The notes under the pieces were generated by a model, which was not told where the DNA came from, searched no databases, and saw only the letters and a program-made list of their open reading frames with translations. From Arenibacter sp. F20364 (GTDB taxonomy: Bacteria > Bacteroidota > Bacteroidia > Flavobacteriales > Flavobacteriaceae), in contig NZ_JALKBD010000025.1 in the NCBI RefSeq assembly GCF_023015905.1, forward strand, positions 1 to 64,000: 64,000 nt of DNA. Direction: 5' to 3'. The translations under genes were made by a program, and so were the position numbers. How positions within the stretch are numbered: position 1 is the stretch's first letter; every line of letters begins with the position of its first letter. Below, one piece after another: positions 63,942 through 64,000 of this stretch.

Positions 63942-64000
63942 ATGGAACAAAATCCCAAGAAAATGATGCCTATCCTCCAAGGCAATGGATTCCAATGGAT
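63942..64000 (+). CDS. Start of an unidentified gene (cut by the window)
   Basis: An open frame begins at ATG 63942, 19 bp after trmD, and runs to the end: MEQNPKKMMPILQGNGFQW. It is not the start of ribosomal protein L19, which usually follows trmD. Too short to identify; could be chance. Confidence 0.35.
   Translation, partial: MEQNPKKMMPILQGNGFQW

Overview
The window looks like part of the chromosome of a marine Flavobacteriaceae (Bacteroidota). The evidence is family-specific. It holds a PorP/SprF-type gliding/type IX secretion protein, a bacillithiol-type YtxJ protein, an RprX/RprY-like two-component pair, a ~480-residue GAPDH, the run DUF4835-coaBC-rpoZ-bamD-dapA, and a dnaA locus between an acyl-CoA thioesterase and a low-molecular-weight phosphatase. 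Many intergenic regions carry the Bacteroidota -7 promoter motif TAnnTTTG, and Shine-Dalgarno sequences are weak. The genus cannot be fixed from the sequence alone; a Maribacter/Arenibacter/Zobellia-like organism is plausible. I saw no rRNA, tRNA, CRISPR array, prophage or insertion sequence. Coding density is high and almost every gene is intact.

Layout. 1-225: the 3' end of a protein built of 28-residue repeats. 329-3091: TPR histidine kinase and LuxR-type regulator. 3346-8563: an orphan, glyA, fahA, a TPR-like lipoprotein and ytxJ. 8729-16276: clpB, a TetR regulator, a PorP/SprF-SPOR fusion, a histidine phosphatase, a DUF6503-like lipoprotein, smpB and pcm. 16557-22901 (+): an oxidoreductase, 3-hydroxybutyryl-CoA dehydrogenase, the YggS-type PLP protein, then a tightly coupled run of exonuclease/GIY-YIG nuclease, K+ channel, miaA and gluconokinase. 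22902-23334: the only gene-free stretch above 300 bases, with palindromic repeat-like DNA. 23335-36124 (all -): RprX/RprY-like pair, coaE, YbbR protein, glycosyltransferase, fabI, recN, DUF4835, coaBC, rpoZ, bamD, dapA, DUF6913. 36196-42812 (+): split 5'-nucleotidase, fdhD, a small coupled protein, a YdeP-type molybdoenzyme, a GNAT and a NIPSNAP protein. 42963-45467 (-): a probable sugar-acid module (GntP permease, KdaD-like hydrolase-fold enzyme, small protein). 45561-49655 (-): ligA, LOG protein, prmC, GNAT. 49698-56042: ribD, HAD, EamA, YigZ, thioesterase, dnaA, LMW-PTP, RsmI-like methylase. 56095-59218 (-): lysozyme-like protein, mltG, GNAT, dapF. 59345-64000 (+): htrA, gap, a coiled-coil membrane protein, trmD and the start of an unidentified gene.

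Most of the window is housekeeping: CoA biosynthesis (coaE, coaBC), lysine/peptidoglycan precursors (dapA, dapF), cell wall (mltG), outer membrane assembly (bamD), replication and repair (dnaA, ligA, recN), and translation quality control (smpB, prmC, miaA, trmD). The less ordinary parts are the molybdoenzyme cluster with a translationally coupled 124-residue partner, the split nucleotidase exported by two different routes, the sugar-acid module, the PorP/SprF barrel fused to a SPOR-like domain, the K+ channel ending in a zinc ribbon, and candidate leaderless promoters at smpB and the RprX-like kinase. I found no clear wholly new system; these are leads of moderate interest.
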